The notes beneath the pieces are model-generated. The model searched no databases and was not told the DNA's origin. It worked only from the letters and a program-made list of their open reading frames with translations. Shown here in pieces: positions 1 through 12,358 of a DNA stretch of 64,000 nt. The stretch lies in the NCBI RefSeq assembly GCF_947172395.1, contig NC_069087.1, forward strand, positions 682,001 to 746,000, read 5' to 3'. The translations under genes were made by a program, and so were the position numbers. Numbering within the stretch: the first letter of the stretch is position 1; each line of letters opens with the position of its first letter. This DNA comes from Bicyclus anynana. Lineage: Eukaryota; Arthropoda; Insecta; Lepidoptera; Nymphalidae.

Positions 1-454
1 AAAGTTTTATCAAAATACTCAAATTATTCTTACTATTTCATACACAAACCGCATGGGAGGCGGTGAATTCCCAAACCTTACAACAAACAAGAAACTGTAT
101 ACTGTAACTTGCATCTTACAAGTACATCAGTTCAGCAGACTATTATGTCGCAGATAAAGAACCACGTTGCGTCCATCCAAAAATTGAATTTGAAGAAACT
201 GATTTATTTACAAGGAGGCTGACTAAAAAATGTGCAAGATACATTTCTTGGCATAGAGATCCTGACGCTTTTATTATAGATGCATTTACAATTTAATAGT
301 TGAGTAAAATATTTGATAACAATGCAAAAAGGATCAATGATAGCCCCACTCTGGCTGACACAACCGTGGTACCCCTTATAAAAGAGTCTTTTTACTTTCA
401 GAACCACTTATAATTAAACCACCATAAACGCTGTTTATCTCCCATTCCAGCAAC

Positions 455-1290
455 CGAGATGTACATCAAGAGATTGCCCTGGTTACAGGAATGTTGTCTT
501 CTCTTTCCGAGAACTCAGTAAGGCAATACAATACATACCTAAAGAAGTGGTGTATATATTTTGTAAATACAGTAATATTAATTTGTATCTTGGTTTCGTA
601 CCAAATGTTATAAGTTTTTTAATATTATTTTATGAATCAGGTTTGCAATATGGAACAGCTGTAGATCAGCTCTTTGACTAATTCTGGGCGAAGAAGTGGT
701 CAATGATAACCATATTAAAACTTTAATGAGGGAGTTTATAGACTACGTCCACCCTTGCCCAAATAATAAAACTATTATATCTGGGAAACATTTATTATAC
801 TTACTTTTTATAGCAAATTGGTTCTCCAATGAATCATTGAGTTTCAAAAAACTGAATTAAAATATTTTCTATTTAATAATGATACCCGATTTAATCAAAA
901 GCTCTCGTCCTGAAACATCTCAATTGATTCATCATCTGTATTGATTATTCCAAATTTTCCAGAAATATGTCCTGTTGGTACACTACATTTTTATTTTCAT
1001 ACAACACAAAGCTTGCGTAGTGAAAATAAACTTTTTATAAGACCTAGAAAGTCACAAAAATCAGTTGTGCTCACAGTGTGCCACGACTTCCAAAGCTCAT
1101 GGGCTGAATATAAATTTAAATCTGATTATAAAATATGCAGGGTGGAGCAGTAACTCCCTAACATTTGAAAAATTCTGTAATAGATATATAACTAAGTATA
1201 ATTTTGATAGTTTCGTACTTTTCAATACTGTTTATATTAAAAATAATGTTCTAATGATTGATCACAAGACCGATAATAATAATTGATCAA
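455..1290 (+). pseudogene. Degenerate tyrosine recombinase (DIRS/Crypton-like mobile element)
   Basis: Broken frames read as a phage-integrase-like recombinase. An N-terminal SAM-like segment near 500-575 reads SENSVRQYNTYLKKW. Around 785-850 a segment reads IANWFSNESLSF. Near 895-930 it reads DLIKSSRPETSQ. At 955-1055 ICPVGTLHFYF is followed by a KLFIRPRKSQKS segment. At 1100-1225 KYAGWSSNSLTFEKFCNRYI is followed by a short C-terminus. The order matches the recombinases annotated in many insect and echinoderm genomes, in which an AGW motif follows the catalytic HxxR. The HxxR box is not intact here, and several stops and frameshifts break the frame. It is a dead copy. DIRS/Ngaro and Crypton assignment cannot be separated from this piece alone. 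Confidence 0.72.
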
Positions 1291-1372
1291 CAATTTTAAT
1301 AATTGTATCTTTTTTCCTCGGGAATAAAATTATTCACTGTGATCTAAAAGTTGATATTTTCACTCTCAACAT

Positions 1373-1847
1373 CTACTGTGTATACTTTGTGGTAATCTAG
1401 AGGACAAACCTGAAGCATAATTAATGATTAAACGAACTTACCTGTACGTGAAGTTCTATCATAATTATGCGAAGGTTTGTCCGAATAGATTACCACCCCG
1501 CCCACCCCATTGTGCAATTTCCCGAATAATATATAAAGTCTATATAATTTATATATACAATATTTATTATATAATATGATTATATAAGAATTACTACTTG
1601 TCTAACTTAACATTTGAATATCAACTTTAGTAATTGCATAAACTGCTCTGCTCTAAACTGAATGAAGATTACAGATCCGGTAGCAGGGATACCAGTATAA
1701 AAAAAAAAAAAAAATCCATCTCAAATACAGTGTGGACTGGCAGCACCGTGTGTTTACTACTGTGTATACTTTGTGGTAATCTATTCGGACAAACCTTCGC
1801 ATAATTATGATAGAACTTCACGTACAGGTAAGTTCGTTTAATCATTA
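1373..1847. repeat. 75-bp perfect inverted repeat plus 26-bp direct repeat
   Basis: The 75 bases at 1422-1496 are an exact reverse complement of 1773-1847. A 26-base segment (1373-1398) recurs in direct orientation at 1757-1782, running into the right arm. The right arm carries a splice donor (ACAG/GTAAGTTCG near 1827) that pairs with an acceptor just before the ATG at 1861, so it looks like the promoter and 5' leader of the downstream transposase. The left arm is an inverted second copy of that leader. Confidence 0.8.
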
Positions 1848-1860
1848 AATATTTTTACAG

Positions 1861-2575
1861 ATGCCGCGTAATTATCAAAGAAAAAGTATGTATAAAGTAC
1901 GCAGCGAGGATATAGTAGTCAATGAGTGTACAAAATACCATCATGAACACTTAAAAGACATCTGTTAACAGGAAAGCTGAAAGTTCCACTCAAGAGACCA
2001 TGTGTTTTTTCAGAAGGATAGCCAAACTAATAGGCAAAGCTTGGGGAAAGGCGGAAAAACCCGTATGAACCGACCGCTATACCAGAAAAACATATATGCA
2101 CAGCAAATACTGCATTTGAAAAAAACAACTCAAAAATGTCCTGATATACCATCAGGATCTGCAGAACAAACTCCAACGAAATTGTTGACTAAAATTTGCT
2201 CCCCATACCTAAGTTAATAGTAATGATGTTAAACAAAAACAAAATGCTGTAGTGTGGACGTCTCAAGAAAATATCCAGAAAAAAATATGAAGAAAAGGAA
2301 AAAGCGACAAAAAAAAAGTGAATAACTCATCATCATCAGAAAGCGATAATAATGAACAAAATTATAAGAGTTCTTCTAATAAAGATATTTCTGATGATGA
2401 ACAGAATAGGTGCGTTGAGTGCACAGATTATTGTACGACTTCTAAAGAGGATTATAAGATGTTTATCATGTACATCTTGAATGCATTAATTTTGCACAAA
2501 GTACAATCAATCCTTTATGCAATGTTTGTGGTAGAAAAGCTAAGCAGGAGGCTGTCTAAGAACCCAAATAAATAA
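1861..2575 (+). pseudogene. Degenerate pogo/Tigger-like transposase (N- and C-terminal pieces)
   Basis: A 5' leader intron (donor near 1827, acceptor TTTTTACAG at 1852-1860) leads directly to an ATG whose product begins MPRNYQRKS, the usual start of HTH_psq-containing pogo/Tigger transposases. The middle, including any DDE catalytic core, is missing or scrambled. The 3' part (2318-2575) has an acidic serine-rich linker, then a Cys-rich tail with CVEC and CNVCGRKAKQEAV-like pieces in shifting frames, resembling the PHD-like zinc finger that ends many of these transposases. About 710 bases remain, against roughly 1.5 kb or more for a complete gene. Family placement rests on the N-terminal motif and the Cys-rich tail. 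Confidence 0.55.
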
Positions 2576-2724
2576 GTAGATACTATGCTACTTAAATATA
2601 CTATATAAAATTATTATGGTGATTAAGAATTTGATCTCAATGTAACTACAAAGACTTATAATAATTGTTCATTTTCAGTTATTTAGCTTAGGTATAGTTT
2701 AAGAAATTGTTTATTTTTTGCATA

Positions 2725-2985
2725 TAATTACAGTGGGGCATTTTGTACTCGACGTGAGGCATATTATCAACTCATAGCATTACAAAACGCCCTATGTAAG
2801 GTTTTAAAAAAATTGTATTTTTAGCTAGTGTATAAGGATTTTTTACCAAACTATGGTGCCATTTTGTAGTTTATAAACTGTTTGTTACATATCTTGTAAA
2901 ATATACGATTACATTTATTTAGAGGTTATTTTATTGCGCTTTACTTAAAAGTGGGGCGTATTGTAGCATTTTACCCTATATACAA
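2725..2985. mobile_element. Transposon terminal region (CAGTGGGGCA-type ends)
   Basis: The sequence CAGTGGGGCATTTTGTAC at 2731 and AGTGGGGCGTATTGTAGC near 2950 resemble the CAGTGGGGCA-type ends of Tigger/pogo elements, here in direct orientation 220 bases apart. They probably belong to the transposase remnant just upstream. No target duplication could be fixed. Confidence 0.4.
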
Positions 2986-3256
2986 TTGCTATTGGGATTT
3001 TTACGGAAAGCTCAATATTTCATATTCTTAGGTACTCGTGAAGAGCAAAATATATAGTCGAAATATCGGCCGAACCGGAAATATCGCTCCTTCGTAACTT
3101 CGCAACGAAAGATAAAACGACGTTTTTAATTTAGCGATAGTTCGTTATTTTGTCTTAAGGAGATATGTGTCATTGTAGGACATTTGTAGACCTACAGATG
3201 TGCAATACAATTTGAATTTATAAAAACCTCGGGCGTTCAAAATTGTAAATTTTCAG

Positions 3257-3366
3257 GTAACGGCAGCCCAGATTCTATGCCCGGCAACCCCGGGCCAGCG
3301 GCGGAGGCCGACTCCGCCCTATCGCCGGAGACCGCTACTGAGGCGGAGGAGGGCTACGACGACTGA
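3257..3366 (+). CDS. Last coding exon of an unidentified + strand gene (partial)
   Basis: A clean acceptor (AAATTTTCAG, ending 3256) is followed by a GC-rich, stop-free frame of 35 codons ending in TGA at 3364-3366. With a G supplied by the previous exon it starts Gly-Asn-Gly-Ser-Pro, is rich in Pro, Ala and Glu, and ends EEGYDD. High GC with coding-like third positions contrasts with the AT-rich surroundings, which supports a real exon. The acidic, disordered C-terminus does not identify a family. No matching upstream exon is visible in 1-3250, which is transposon debris, so the gene body should lie left of the window. Confidence 0.55.
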
Positions 3367-6300
3367 GTCTGGACGCGTGTCCAGGAGACTACGGCACTAC
3401 GCACGTTCAGAGACTACGACACTACGCACATGCAGTTCATTTGACTTTGCCGAATGTCCACCCAACAGACGGACATGAGTATTGCTGTTTATTATGACTT
3501 TTTTTCATTCTGCACCAACTGAAAACTCAATAGTTCCAAAGGTAAAGGTAACGTTCGGTTTTGGCGACCGTGACCTGTGACAGTGACTCGACCGCGACTC
3601 ACTGCTTTGTTTGAAATTATACGAAGCGCTGCCAACAATTTAAGCTACAATGTCTTTTGAACATTTTGTCTTTATAAACCTCTACCTCTGTACCTAAAAC
3701 GAAAAATTAAAATACATACATTTTTCTATATCTTAAGTAATCTTTTACGTATTCTTTTTAGTTTAATTTAAATTTATAAAAGTGAAAGTTAAATTACGAA
3801 ATATCAAAAACAGCTTGACGTACAAACGTGAAATTTAGCAGGGAGGTAGTTTATAGTTGGTAGACGTCCGCTAAGAACGGATTTTTCGACAAGGTTCGGA
3901 TTACCCTGACCTGTCACAAAATGAGATCTACGGGCGGACAAAATCGCGGACGTCCGCTAGTATCTTATTTAACATGATATTTCAAAAAGATGGTCTCTTG
4001 CTTTTCACATGGCGATTTGTTGATAGAGTTGATACTTATTTCTGGAGGCATAGATAATGGCAGTACGTATTATGAACGTCATAAGGCAACTGTCACTGTA
4101 CCCATGCTATCTAAAAAACACTTTAGATAAGTTGTCGACATTTTGTGCTAAGTAATAATAAGAATGATACTTGTACCCAGACGAGTCCCTGTAGTCCTGT
4201 CACGGTCGCCGGTCGCTCTGGTCTCCAACATCACAATGGTTATGAGGCCATTATTCACTCGTTGGACTATTGTCGGATCCATGACATTCCTAACACAGTA
4301 GTTATGACTAATTGGAAGGAAAGAGGTATATTAATCACATTTAGAATAAATGTGTAGTTACTATTATGTTTTCTTTTGCAACTTTACAACTGCAAACTTA
4401 ATAGTCGCGAACACGTTCAATGCGACGACGTTTGTTGAGATGCGGCTGCCGATGGATACGTCGAATGGCGAATTTGAGATGTCACTGTATTTGGTACGCT
4501 TCGTCAGCTATTGTTAAGCATGTTGCAACTACTACACTAGGTCTAACTCTAAGGTCGTAACTACTACACTACTGACACTAGGTCATGCCCACAATTTCGA
4601 CTGCGTAAATTGTACTATTACCATTATATTATCATGTTTGGCACAACCTTAAAAAGTTCCAGCTCAGCATTGTGCTGCTTGTACCGAGCAAATAATGTTG
4701 TTCCATGAATCACTGTGCGCGTGTCCATCACGTGGGGCAAAACTCCGAGCAGATTGTATCTATAATTTCTTCCTGCAACTGCAGTGGTGCATGAAATTGC
4801 ATTGACAAATGCCTGCTGGAATGGACGCACCTCGTGATTGAATGGACGTTAGACGCAAATGTACAGTCATTGCGTATGTATGTTGGATTTTGCACTTTAT
4901 TCATTATTTAGTTTGTAAGTAGCATAGTGTTTTCTAGTCTATGCTTGTGCCTATACACGTGAGCGCGAAGGGGTAACTAAACAACACCAGTGGAACAAAA
5001 AACTACAAAAAATTAATTAATTATGTCCTTTTCTATCACCCTAATAGCAGACATTTCTTTTTAAAATGTTAATATATTATTTATCTCTGGCATTGCTTTA
5101 GAACATGTTTGCTGTAAAACCTCTCTCAAACAAAAATTACATCTCAGTTTTCTTTTATGGTTTTCTAGCTCAGTTCATTATGGACCTTAAAAGATTCATT
5201 ACGAGTGTGTTACCTTCATATTTCTATTTTTAATTTATTGAAATCTTTAAGGATTTATTCCCACAACTCAGTCTAATTGACCATCAGTGAAGTCATGACA
5301 ATCCATACAACCATCATTCTGGACAGTGATCAGAACTTATAACTTTCCAGAATGATGGTATATGTAAACCATAGTATATTACTTAAAAGTATTGGTAATA
5401 TACACTATGTATGTACTTAAAAACGTAGGCTGTATTCACAGCTGAAGTGAATGGTGGCTGTTCGTGTTCATCCATAGGTACACGTATAATTGTAATAACC
5501 AGTAACCAGTGCACAGTAAAAAAAAAGTGTTTTATGTTGCACTATGGTTAGGCTAATTGCAATATGTATTTTGTACAATAATAAATAAATAAATAAATGT
5601 AATCTAGTGACTGATGTATGGGAATGAACCTTAAATATTATAGCCAATATAGAATTAGTTATTTGGTTATGTTACTTGAATAAAATAATGCAGAGATAGA
5701 AAACTATTTTTACTTTGTACTGCAAAGTTTGTATATAGATTATAAGATTTTTGTATATTTGTCAGTTGATTGTATTAAGTCTATATAGGAAAAAATTGTG
5801 TAACATTATGCTTAATAACTTTAGCTTATGTATAAACAACAATGCATAGGTTTGTGCAACATAGGGCACTTTCCATTCCTTCATGTTTTTTGAGTTATTG
5901 TAATTCACTAAAGTTAGGCTATTCACAGAGTCTTTTGATAATAGTTATTGATTGCCACTGCCATGTGCCAGTCATTGACTCAATAATGCAAAATATTATT
6001 TTTATATTAATTAGGTTTTGTGTGTATAGTTCAGCATTTTAAAATCCTGTTTTCTATGATGCTAGACTTGTAACACCAAGTTGTAGTTTATAGTACCATC
6101 ATATCATATGATAGAGCAAAAGACCTCACTAGATAGCATTGTAGTGTAGTATATATTTTTTTTGCATCTTTCTAGAAAACACATTAAGGTTTACGTAAAG
6201 GACCCCTACCTTATCTAAATATAAAATGTAATCCAAATAGTGTCTCATTTCCAAGGTACACAGAATACATATTATTTTAATTGTTAGTTTAAAGATAATA

Positions 6301-6830
6301 GAGATTATTGAAGCTTGAATAGCATAAACTATTTACTTATTTTTATAACAAGATGCTCATGCAGTGGACTTCTTGTGACACACTTCTTGGATTAGTGTGG
6401 CTATTTTTAATATTTTCTAAATGTTGGTTCCAAAAATAGGTGTTTAATAGTAACAACTTTCCAACTCTTTGCTGGCTTGGAATGTTATTGTTTCTTTGGT
6501 CTTAGTGATGATGTTTATCCGGTTGTTATTACCAACCAAACCAACTAGGAACCAAATTACGATTTTGGGATTAATTGAACTACCAAACTTGTTTATTAGA
6601 TTGACACACTTAAACTGCATTGCTACTTATATTGTGAGATTATACTCAACTCTACTTGTCAGATAAGAGCCTAGCAATTAAATAATTGGCAAGAATGTAC
6701 TGTGATAAGTTTGTATGAGCTGCTAAAGTTGAAATATGTTATTAGTGTAAACATTGTAATTGTATTTTGGTTATTCTTAGGCTATTAAGCTTTTACTTTA
6801 ATAAAAATAGGTTGTCCAAATTGGGCTTTT
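3367..6830 (+). other. Probable long 3' UTR / intergenic stretch, no coding signal
   Basis: About 3.4 kb of T-rich sequence without a credible reading frame follows the orphan exon. It includes a decayed Helitron-like piece (3838-3965, ending CGGACGTCCGCTAGTA) and an (AAAT)n run at 5577-5600. An AATAAA at 6800-6805 could end the transcript of the upstream gene, giving convergent ends with the gene on the other strand at 6.97 kb. Only the polyadenylation-type hexamer and the lack of other genes support the UTR reading. Confidence 0.35.
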
Positions 6831-6967
6831 TATTGTATACCTTAATTACTAGTTAACTAAAATAAATTTATAATAAATCATAAAGTCCAGATCTTTAGTT
6901 TTTACTAACTGTTCCAAAATAACATTGAATAAAAAAAAACATTCAGTTTCTCAAGTTTATACATCAA

Positions 6968-6973
6968 TTTATT
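6968..6973 (-). terminator. Polyadenylation signal of GTPBP10-like gene
   Basis: AATAAA on the minus strand lies about 35 bases past the stop codon of the GTPase gene. Confidence 0.45.
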
Positions 6974-7005
6974 TACAAACAAGCTAATTTCTTAGCACTA
7001 TACTA

Positions 7006-8166
7006 TTAAGTCACTTGAGAGCCTCTTTCCCCCACAATAGCTCTATTCCTCCTCAAAAGGGTACTTGCATCAACTATATCAGGGTTGTTAGCCTCTGCAT
7101 ATTCATCTAGATGTTTCCTCAGCAAGTGTTTGAGCTCTTCTATAGATTCACCTTTCAAGGCTGATATACCTATTATATCCTCAAATTGAATAATTTTATT
7201 TGGTTTTATTTCTACTGGTAAATTCTGAATGACTTTATTCATATTCTTTAAAGCTTCTTTAACTTCTAGAAATTTCTCATTTGCCTGTGGCAAATCCAAC
7301 TTATTGACAGCTAATATTGCTGGCTTGTCCAACAACTCTTCATCATAAAGCTCCAACTCTTTATTCAAGAGCATTATTGTTTCTAAGCATGACCTAAATG
7401 GATACTTATGGCTTAACTTAAAGCCTTGTACATCAGCTATGAATAGTAAAAGTTTAGTTCTTTCTACATGTTTCAAGAACTTGTGTCCTAATCCTACATT
7501 AATATGAGCACCCTCTATAAGGCCAGGTAGATCTGCTATTGATATTTGCCGCAAGTCCCCATACTGTATAATTCCTTTATTAGGTTTTATTGTAGTAAAA
7601 GGATAATTTGCTATTCTTGGCTTGGCTCTTGAAATAGCTCGTAACAAGGAGCTTTTTCCTGCATTTGGAAACCCTACGAGCCCAATGTCTGCAATCAATT
7701 TTAAATCTAACCGTATGTGATGTATTTGACCAAAATGTCCAAGAAAATTATTTTCTTTTGTCCCACCAGGACCCCCACGTGCTACTATCAGTATTTCATC
7801 TTCTTTGTCAATTGCTCCCAGTACACGACCATCTTCTCCGTATACTGTGACACCCAGTGGGACCTCTAGCTTTACGTCTGCCCCGGGATTACCCACTATC
7901 TTTGTTTTACGACTATCTTCTCCATGTCCCGCAATAATACTTTTGCCCCGATATTTATGCATAATAGACCTTAAGTTGGCCTCTTCTTTGCCTACGCAGT
8001 AAACACATCCTCCTTGTCCTCCGAGTCCTCCAAATTTAGGTATCCCGCTGCCGCCTGTGCCTCCTTTTACATGAATTCTCACTGTATCTATGAACTTACT
8101 TGTAAGGTATTTTCTAGGGCGTTTAAATTCTTTAACTGCAAACCATGTTCTATTAAGGAATACCAT
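7006..8166 (-). CDS. GTPBP10: Mitochondrial Obg-family GTPase, GTP-binding protein 10-like
   Basis: A single-exon gene of 386 residues, close to the length of vertebrate GTPBP10. An N-terminal extension (1-25) rich in basic and hydrophobic residues fits mitochondrial import. Residues 26-150 form the glycine-rich Obg fold (HVKGGTGGSGIPKFGGLGG). The G domain follows: P-loop GFPNAGKS at 165-172, switch Thr in PFTTIKP at 189-195, DLPG at 212-215, NKLD at 288-291 and SALKG at 335-339. Obg GTPases bind the large ribosomal subunit; GTPBP10 acts in mitoribosome large-subunit assembly. All GTP-binding motifs are intact, so it should be active. The other eukaryotic Obg paralogue (GTPBP5/MTG2) is less likely given the length and missing extra N-terminus, but this is inference. 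The start is the first ATG, with stops upstream. Confidence 0.93.
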   Translation of the reverse strand: MVFLNRTWFAVKEFKRPRKYLTSKFIDTVRIHVKGGTGGSGIPKFGGLGGQGGCVYCVGKEEANLRSIMHKYRGKSIIAGHGEDSRKTKIVGNPGADVKLEVPLGVTVYGEDGRVLGAIDKEDEILIVARGGPGGTKENNFLGHFGQIHHIRLDLKLIADIGLVGFPNAGKSSLLRAISRAKPRIANYPFTTIKPNKGIIQYGDLRQISIADLPGLIEGAHINVGLGHKFLKHVERTKLLLFIADVQGFKLSHKYPFRSCLETIMLLNKELELYDEELLDKPAILAVNKLDLPQANEKFLEVKEALKNMNKVIQNLPVEIKPNKIIQFEDIIGISALKGESIEELKHLLRKHLDEYAEANNPDIVDASTLLRRNRAIVGERGSQVT

Positions 8167-8280
8167 TTTAAATGGCTTTAAGTCATTCTAATTTCTATTT
8201 CTAATTTTTATTTACAACTCACTACACAAAAAAGTTTTATTCGATTTCGAGGTTATGTCTCAATATATAATGTATCATCT

Positions 8281-8345
8281 ATGGTTATGTTTATGTCACA
8301 AACACAAACGTCAAATGAAAATTGTCAAAGTCAAAAACTCGAAAA
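8281..8345. promoter_or_regulatory. Candidate promoter region between GTPBP10 and PGAP3
   Basis: The 0.9-kb gap between the divergent genes holds a cluster of GTCA/TGAC words (ATGTCAC, CGTCAAATG, TTGTCAAAGTC) 115-180 bases upstream of the GTPBP10 start. A similar TGACATTTGACA-type cluster precedes GLCE (41.8 kb), and CAAATGTCA precedes the NDUFA4-like gene. No TATA box is evident. This is a pattern call only. Confidence 0.3.
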
Positions 8346-9069
8346 TCAAATTGTGAAGACCATAGATTTACGATTCGGTACAAGTACCATAATGTATTCT
8401 TTCTCAACAAGTACCTAATAATTATAATTCTATGGTGAAGACTCACTTTACTCAGAGCAACATTTATTGAGACCTTTCAAAACAAATTCGTCTGAGGACT
8501 TCAAAACGTGTAAAAATTAAAGTATTTACCATAGATTTACGATTCAGTACAAGTTTACATGCTGATAAAAATGCATCTTTGCCTTAAATAGATTAGAGGA
8601 TTATCTTTGTAATTTTAAGCATGTTTGCTTAACTTTGTCAGTATTACTTAATGTATGTATTCTGTATCAAAATAGTTTGTTTTTGGGAGTAATTAATTCT
8701 TTGCTTGGATTATTTTAATCTTTGGTTGAATCTGTGAGTGTGATTTACTCTTTGGCTGTTTATCTGTAGCTGTTTATTACTCTGCTTACTCTGTGTCTGT
8801 GTTTCTAGTCTATAGTGATCTGTGGTCTGTGTTTATTTTATTACCATTCAAATCAAACGTCATGTTTGTAGTTTAATAATTTTTCAACCAAGATTTGAAT
8901 TGTTGTAGATACTTAATTGATTGTTTAATATCCAAACAAAACGAGTGCGTTTATAATACATTAACAATACGTAAATAATATTATTTCTACTACTACTAAC
9001 AAGAATATGTTTTAATCTCTATAAAATTGTGTGACTGATCGATTAAATTTTTCTTTAATATTTTTAACA

Positions 9070-12000
9070 ATGTTCGAAATAAAGTATTGTGTGCTATTAC
9101 TCTCACTATCATTACTAGTTCCCTATATTTCGACTAGTGATGGCGATAAATCGCCTTTTTATCAGAAATGTTTACAGAAATGCAAAAATTTCAACTGCAC
9201 CTTAGTTAAGTATACCGAAACTGCTGTCTAACATAGTTTCGAATCTGGTCTGGGGTATGCACCTCCAATATGTGCATTTTTAAGAAATTTCGTGTCAACG
9301 AGGAAACATACATTCCTAAGAATTATCTTAATTCTCTGTGTGTGAAGTCTGCCAATCCGCGTTGGGCCAGCGTGGTGGACTATAAGCCTAACCCCTCTCA
9401 TTTTAAGGGAAGACTCGTGCTCAAAAGTGAGCTTAATATGGGTTGTTAATGATTCATCAAAGGACAGTCTGCAATAGCCAGACATATCTCAATATAACAA
9501 GGCTGTAAGTTTGTAAGTCTATGCTCCATCGCAGGTAAGTATGGTAGCTAATTATGCAGGTTGGACCAATTGAGGGTTTAAATTCATGGAACCTGCTACC
9601 TTCCAAACAGTTAGATCAAAATTCATTTGTTTTTACTAGGCTTCGTTTGCAAGCACTTTTGAAATGTCAGGTAATTATTCTTAGATGATAGTGATGATAA
9701 TTAGTCGAATACTTAAAATTAAAATACAGGTAGTGTCAATAATGTTTCAGGGATACTTCACCTCCATTATCAGTCTAATAATAATATTATACTGTTAAAT
9801 TCAAATTCTTTTGTTACTACCTACTAATACAAATGGAGGGAAGAATGATGGTAAACAATAGGCCTGTCCTTAAATTTCTTTATCATTAGCTTAATTGATT
9901 AATTTAGATTAATTTCCAGACTTTTTAATAATAATAATAATAATCATCTTTATTTAAGAAAATATTTTTGTAATTTTAAAGTTTACCATTCAATTATTAT
10001 CAATCATTTTTCAAGTTAATTATCTTTATTAGTCAGATGATATTCTTTAGGCATTATCTAAAATACTAGCAGAACCCTGACGTGTCTCCTGCACAGGATA
10101 GTTCCTCCATGGAAATACAGGGAAAAAATAGCCTGTGTTAGTCCCTGATAATGTAGCTTTCCATTGGTGAAAGAATTTTTCATATTGGTTCAGAGTCTAT
10201 TTAATGCAAACAAACAAACAATCAAATATTTCCTGTTTATAATATTAGTATAGATTCACATTCTTACTCTAGATGGAGAATTTACTGCAGAGGCTGCCAA
10301 ACAGCAGGAGTTGAGTGCCTGGCTGCTGGTGTGGAAGTGTGAGGATGAGTGCCGCTACCACTGCATGTGGCGGACGGTGCAGGGCTACATAGAGAGGGGC
10401 TACAACATACCTAAGTTTCATGGAAAAGTAAGTACTATACTGCTGACTATATTTTTACCATTCTGAGACAAGATTAAATAATCTTTTAACCCTATCATCA
10501 TTATCATTATCAGTGGATGAATTGCTGAACATAGCCCTCTTTTTTAAGATGTGATTTTTGTTACAAGATAATTGATTTTAGCTAGAATATTCTTAATACT
10601 GTAAGATAAAAATGTATAATATATTGTTTGTTTTCTGTTGTAATATAATTTCTGACACAAATATTGTAATTTAATTAACTATAATTTAATTAACTATAAA
10701 ATAATAAAAAAATTAACTAAAACAATGTTTGGATGATTATCAAAATTTTTTAACTTGTTTTTAGTTAAAAATTTAACTTGTTATACCGACAGTGGCCATT
10801 CCGGAGGATCCTCGGCGTGCAAGAGCCCGCCTCGGCGTTCGCGTCTGTGCTCAACCTGTGGATACACATGAAGATGTACAAGAGGATCATCACAGAATTC
10901 CCTCTAGATGACACACCTATGATCATGTTTTGGCATTGGTTTGCTTGGGTATATTTTATTTTATAACATCTTATCTGCAGGTTTTGTTGTTTGTAAAAAT
11001 ATACAATTTAAAACATATTTTATTTAGCTTTGATTTGTTATTCTTTTGCACTTAATATTTTTTTTTATTATTCATTAATAATTTATTTATTGAACATTGT
11101 TTGTGAAACTGATTGATTTGAAGGCAGCACCAAGGCAAATGTGCCAGATCATTGACTGACAAACATTCCGCTTGTAACAAGTTTAACACTAGAAGATCTT
11201 GCTGTTACACACTCTCAAATCTAAATAAAATAGTGATGTAATGATACATGAAAAAAATCAATATAATTACCTATGCATTGGATTAAGGATCTCCTCCTAA
11301 ATTGTTGGCTTAAAAACTATGATTTTTGTATTATCTATATACATATACATATAAAAGGAAGTCGTGTTACATACACTATTTATAACCCAAGAACGGCTGG
11401 ACCGATTTGACTGCAAATTGGTGGATAGGTAGCTTAGAACCAGGAGACGGACATAGGATACTTCGCCTACTACTACTACTTCGTCGCGAGTGTCTGCTAG
11501 TAGTGAAATAAAAAGTAATTGTCATTTGTGTCAGGTGTGCATGAACGCGTGGCTGTGGTCGGCCGCGTTCCACGCGCGCGACACCTTCTTCACGGAATTC
11601 ATGGACTACGCGTGTGCGCTCTCCATGGTCATGGCGCTGCTCATAGCGGCCATAGCCAGGTCAGTACGTGTCGAGTCTTGAACACAGGGGCGTAGCTACC
11701 GCCGTATCAGCCGTAATAATACGGGGCCTCCCGGACTGCAGGGGTCGCTTAGGTGTGAAAGGTGTGAAAAAATTTGTAAAAAATCTACAATATCACTTAA
11801 TCTGGTACTTCCCAGGAAAACACATAAAACCAGCAGTTTTCACTTCAGAAGTGACAATAGTAAAAAAAAAAAGAAATCCTTTTTTTTTCCATGGCTAAAA
11901 GCGTGCGCCCAAAAGTTAAAAAACCATTCTACATGGGCTGTTACTGTCATATTTATTTCAAGTGAACATTTTTTGGTTTTTCTTGTGAGAAAACTTTAAG

Positions 12001-12305
12001 CTTCATTTGGACCCCTTAACTAATTTTGATACAGAGCCTCTCCAAGACTCGCTACGCCACTGCTTAAATTGAACAGTCTACTTCATCAACACGTCATAGT
12101 TAGAAGAGCCGAAGGACGTTGGGGTTCGAAAATGCTGGAATGGCGACCCCGCACTAGAAAGCGCAGTGTTGGTCGACCCCCACCAGGTGGACTGACGACA
12201 TCAAGCGAGTCGCAGGGATTCGCTGGATGCAGATGGCTCAGTATCGTGAAGTTTGGAAGTCCCTACAAAAGCCCTATGTCCTACAATGGACGTCCATCGG
12301 CTGAT

Positions 12306-12358
<53 letters not shown>

